Position numbers and translations under genes: made by a program. This document shows, one piece after another, positions 32,994 through 34,541 of a stretch of 34,541 nucleotides of DNA (position 1 is the first letter of the stretch; every line of letters starts with the position of its first letter). The DNA lies in contig JAYVOF010000082.1 in NCBI GenBank assembly GCA_043758105.1, positions 1 through 34,541 on the forward strand. The letters are read 5' to 3'. A model generated the notes under the pieces. It was not told the DNA's origin, did no database searches, and worked only from the letters and a program-made list of their open reading frames with translations. Source of the DNA: JANPPS01 sp043758105. Its GTDB lineage: Bacteria; Pseudomonadota; Alphaproteobacteria; Acetobacterales; Acetobacteraceae.

Positions 32994-34220
32994 ATGATCG
33001 CCGCGCGGGAGGCGTGGCGGGCCGGGCTGTTCGCGCGGGCGCAGTGGGTGCCGAATATCATCGCCGGCGTGATTGTGGGCGTGGTGGCACTGCCGCTGGC
33101 GCTCGCCTTCGCCATCGCCTCCGGAGTGAAGCCAGAGGCGGGGATCACGACCTCGATCATCGCCGGCCTGGTGGTGTCGGTGCTGGGCGGCAGCCGGACG
33201 CAGATCGCGGGGCCCACGGGCGCGTTCATCGTCGTGCTGGCCGGTGTCGTGGCGGAATTCGGGGTGCCCGGCCTGCTGATCGCCACTGGGATGGCGGGGG
33301 TGATGCTCGTCGTGCTCGGCCTCGCGCGGGCCGGGGGGTTGATCCGGATGATCCCGCACGCTGTGGTGGGCGGGTTCACGGCGGGGATCGGCATCGTCAT
33401 CTGGGTCGGCGAGTGGCGGGATTTCTTCGGCCTGCCTGACGTCCCGGCCGGGAGTTTCGCCGTGCATACCGGGCGGCTCCTGGCCGCGCTACCGCATTTG
33501 GACGGGAACACGACGGCGCTGGGGCTGGTCAGCCTTGTCCTCATCACGATCGGCCCACGCCTACCGGGATGCCGGCGCGTGCCGGGTCCGGTGATCGCGC
33601 TGGTGACCGGGACGGTAATCAGCGCGCTCTGGTCGCTGCCGGTGGCGACCATCGGCAGCGCGTTCGGCGCCATCCCCCCGGGTCTGCCGCATTTCGCCTG
33701 GCCGGCCTATTCCGGCAGCCTCCTGGCGCTGGTGCCCGCCGCACTTACCATCGCGGCGCTGGGTGCCATCGAGTCGTTGCTGTCCGCCACCGTCGCCGAC
33801 CGGCTGACCGGCACGCAGCATAATCCCAATCAGGAACTCGTGGCGCAGGGGATCGCTAACATTCTCAGTCCGTTATGGGGCGGGATCGCGGCCACCGGTG
33901 CGATCGCGCGGACGGCCACCAACATCCGCAATGGCGGCACCGGGCCGCTGGCGGGCATGGTCCACGCCGGCGTCCTGGTCCTTGTGTTACTAATTGGCGC
34001 GCCGCTCGCCGGGCACATCCCGCTCGTGGTCCTGGCGGCGATTCTGTTTGTCGTGGCGTGGAACATGAGTGACGTGCCGGGCGTCACCCGGGCGCTGCGG
34101 GCCGGCCCGGTTGCGGAGCGGATCGTGCTGGTGGGCACGCTGCTGACCACCGTGTTCGTGAACCTCGTGGCCGGCGTCCTGTTCGGCATCGCGCTGGCGT
34201 TCCTCACCCGGCGGCGCTGA
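32994..34220 (+). CDS. SulP-family anion transporter without STAS domain
   Basis: A 408-residue SulP permease with about 10-12 hydrophobic segments. VGVVALPLALAFAIASG and GPTGAFIVVLAG are the N-terminal signatures. NPNQELVAQGIANILSPLWGG and TATNIRNGG follow later. It ends at LAFLTRRR directly after the last membrane helix, so the cytoplasmic STAS domain of most SulP proteins is absent. Substrates in the family are sulfate, bicarbonate or dicarboxylates; which one applies is unclear. ATG 32994 lies ten bases after the broken lipoprotein stop. Confidence 0.87.
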   Translation: MIAAREAWRAGLFARAQWVPNIIAGVIVGVVALPLALAFAIASGVKPEAGITTSIIAGLVVSVLGGSRTQIAGPTGAFIVVLAGVVAEFGVPGLLIATGMAGVMLVVLGLARAGGLIRMIPHAVVGGFTAGIGIVIWVGEWRDFFGLPDVPAGSFAVHTGRLLAALPHLDGNTTALGLVSLVLITIGPRLPGCRRVPGPVIALVTGTVISALWSLPVATIGSAFGAIPPGLPHFAWPAYSGSLLALVPAALTIAALGAIESLLSATVADRLTGTQHNPNQELVAQGIANILSPLWGGIAATGAIARTATNIRNGGTGPLAGMVHAGVLVLVLLIGAPLAGHIPLVVLAAILFVVAWNMSDVPGVTRALRAGPVAERIVLVGTLLTTVFVNLVAGVLFGIALAFLTRRR

Positions 34221-34326
34221 TCCAGGCAGGCCAGTGAGCCGGCGCGACACCCGTCTTTCAGTCCGATCCAAAATACGATACATTCCGCACACGGACCAGT
34301 CACGCTGCCGATGTGAGGGGGGATCG

Positions 34327-34541
34327 ATGCGGTTGTTGATCGTGGATGACCATCCCGTGATGCGGGATGGCCTGGCGGCGCTGCTGGAGCACGCGGCACC
34401 GGACACGGTCGTCGTCCATGCAGCGAATGCGCCGGCCGCGATCGAGTTGGCGTCCGGAGACCCGGCGCTCGACTGCGTGCTGCTGGATTTGTCCATGCCG
34501 GGCATGGATGGGTTCATGGCGTTGTCGGCGCTGCGCCAGCG
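34327..34541 (+). CDS. Response regulator receiver domain (partial, NarL/LuxR type)
   Basis: The gene is cut by the window end after about 71 residues. MRLLIVDDHPVMRDGLAALL is the receiver start, with the acidic pair D7/D8. LLDLSMPGMDG holds the phosphate-accepting Asp54. The style is that of NarL-family regulators, so a C-terminal HTH is expected outside the window. GAGGGGGG precedes the ATG. The 106-base gap to the SulP gene has no recognisable coding content. Confidence 0.88.
   Translation, partial: MRLLIVDDHPVMRDGLAALLEHAAPDTVVVHAANAPAAIELASGDPALDCVLLDLSMPGMDGFMALSALRQ

Overview
The window is GC-rich, densely coded bacterial DNA that looks alphaproteobacterial. My best guess is Acetobacteraceae or another member of Rhodospirillales. 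The basis is the codon bias, an NdvA/ChvA-type exporter, the style of the VIT, P-type ATPase and universal stress genes, and a small lipoprotein resembling the DUF6726 group. This placement is inferred; the window holds no rRNA or other marker gene except ribosomal protein L31. I saw no tRNA, rRNA, CRISPR array, transposase or phage gene.

Layout. 1-405 has no gene but carries a REP-like inverted pair. 406-2523 (-) is a membrane GGDEF/EAL c-di-GMP protein. 2676-7919 (-) is a tight five-gene run: a GT25 glycosyltransferase, a FAD oxidoreductase, a secreted beta-propeller, a nucleoside 2-deoxyribosyltransferase and isovaleryl-CoA dehydrogenase, with most junctions overlapping. 8001-8651 (+) is a VapBC module whose antitoxin is frameshifted so that antitoxin and toxin now read as one frame. 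It is followed by a MetX-like hydrolase, an AbrB-Doc toxin-antitoxin pair, and a large protein with seven GloVer-type repeats and an RTX-like C-terminus (to 12406). 12429-15013 holds a divergent pair, a thiamine-diphosphate enzyme and a D-2-hydroxyacid dehydrogenase. A 51-residue lipoprotein gene lies at 15124.

15309-19556 (-) is a four-gene run: metal P-type ATPase, tandem universal stress protein, VIT-type Fe/Mn transporter, and a small VTT-like membrane protein. Next come an NdvA-like ABC exporter and pyridoxal kinase (-). On the plus strand follow an Old Yellow Enzyme, a low-complexity secreted protein, a Spy/CpxP-like protein and rpmE.

24858-32983 is an exopolysaccharide locus: a priming sugar-phosphate transferase, a GT4 glycosyltransferase, a Wzc-like tyrosine kinase and a Wza-like lipoprotein on the minus strand. 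Divergently there are an outer-membrane beta-barrel and a lipoprotein broken by two one-base shifts. No Wzx flippase or Wzy polymerase is present in the window. A SulP transporter without a STAS domain follows, and the window ends inside a NarL-type response regulator.

Most individual genes belong to known families. The observations most worth following are the VapB frameshift that fuses VapB to VapC, the doubly frameshifted EPS lipoprotein, the AbrB-Doc pair with an altered Doc motif, the GloVer/RTX protein, and the ATPase-Usp-VIT-VTT run. I did not find a clearly new multi-gene system.
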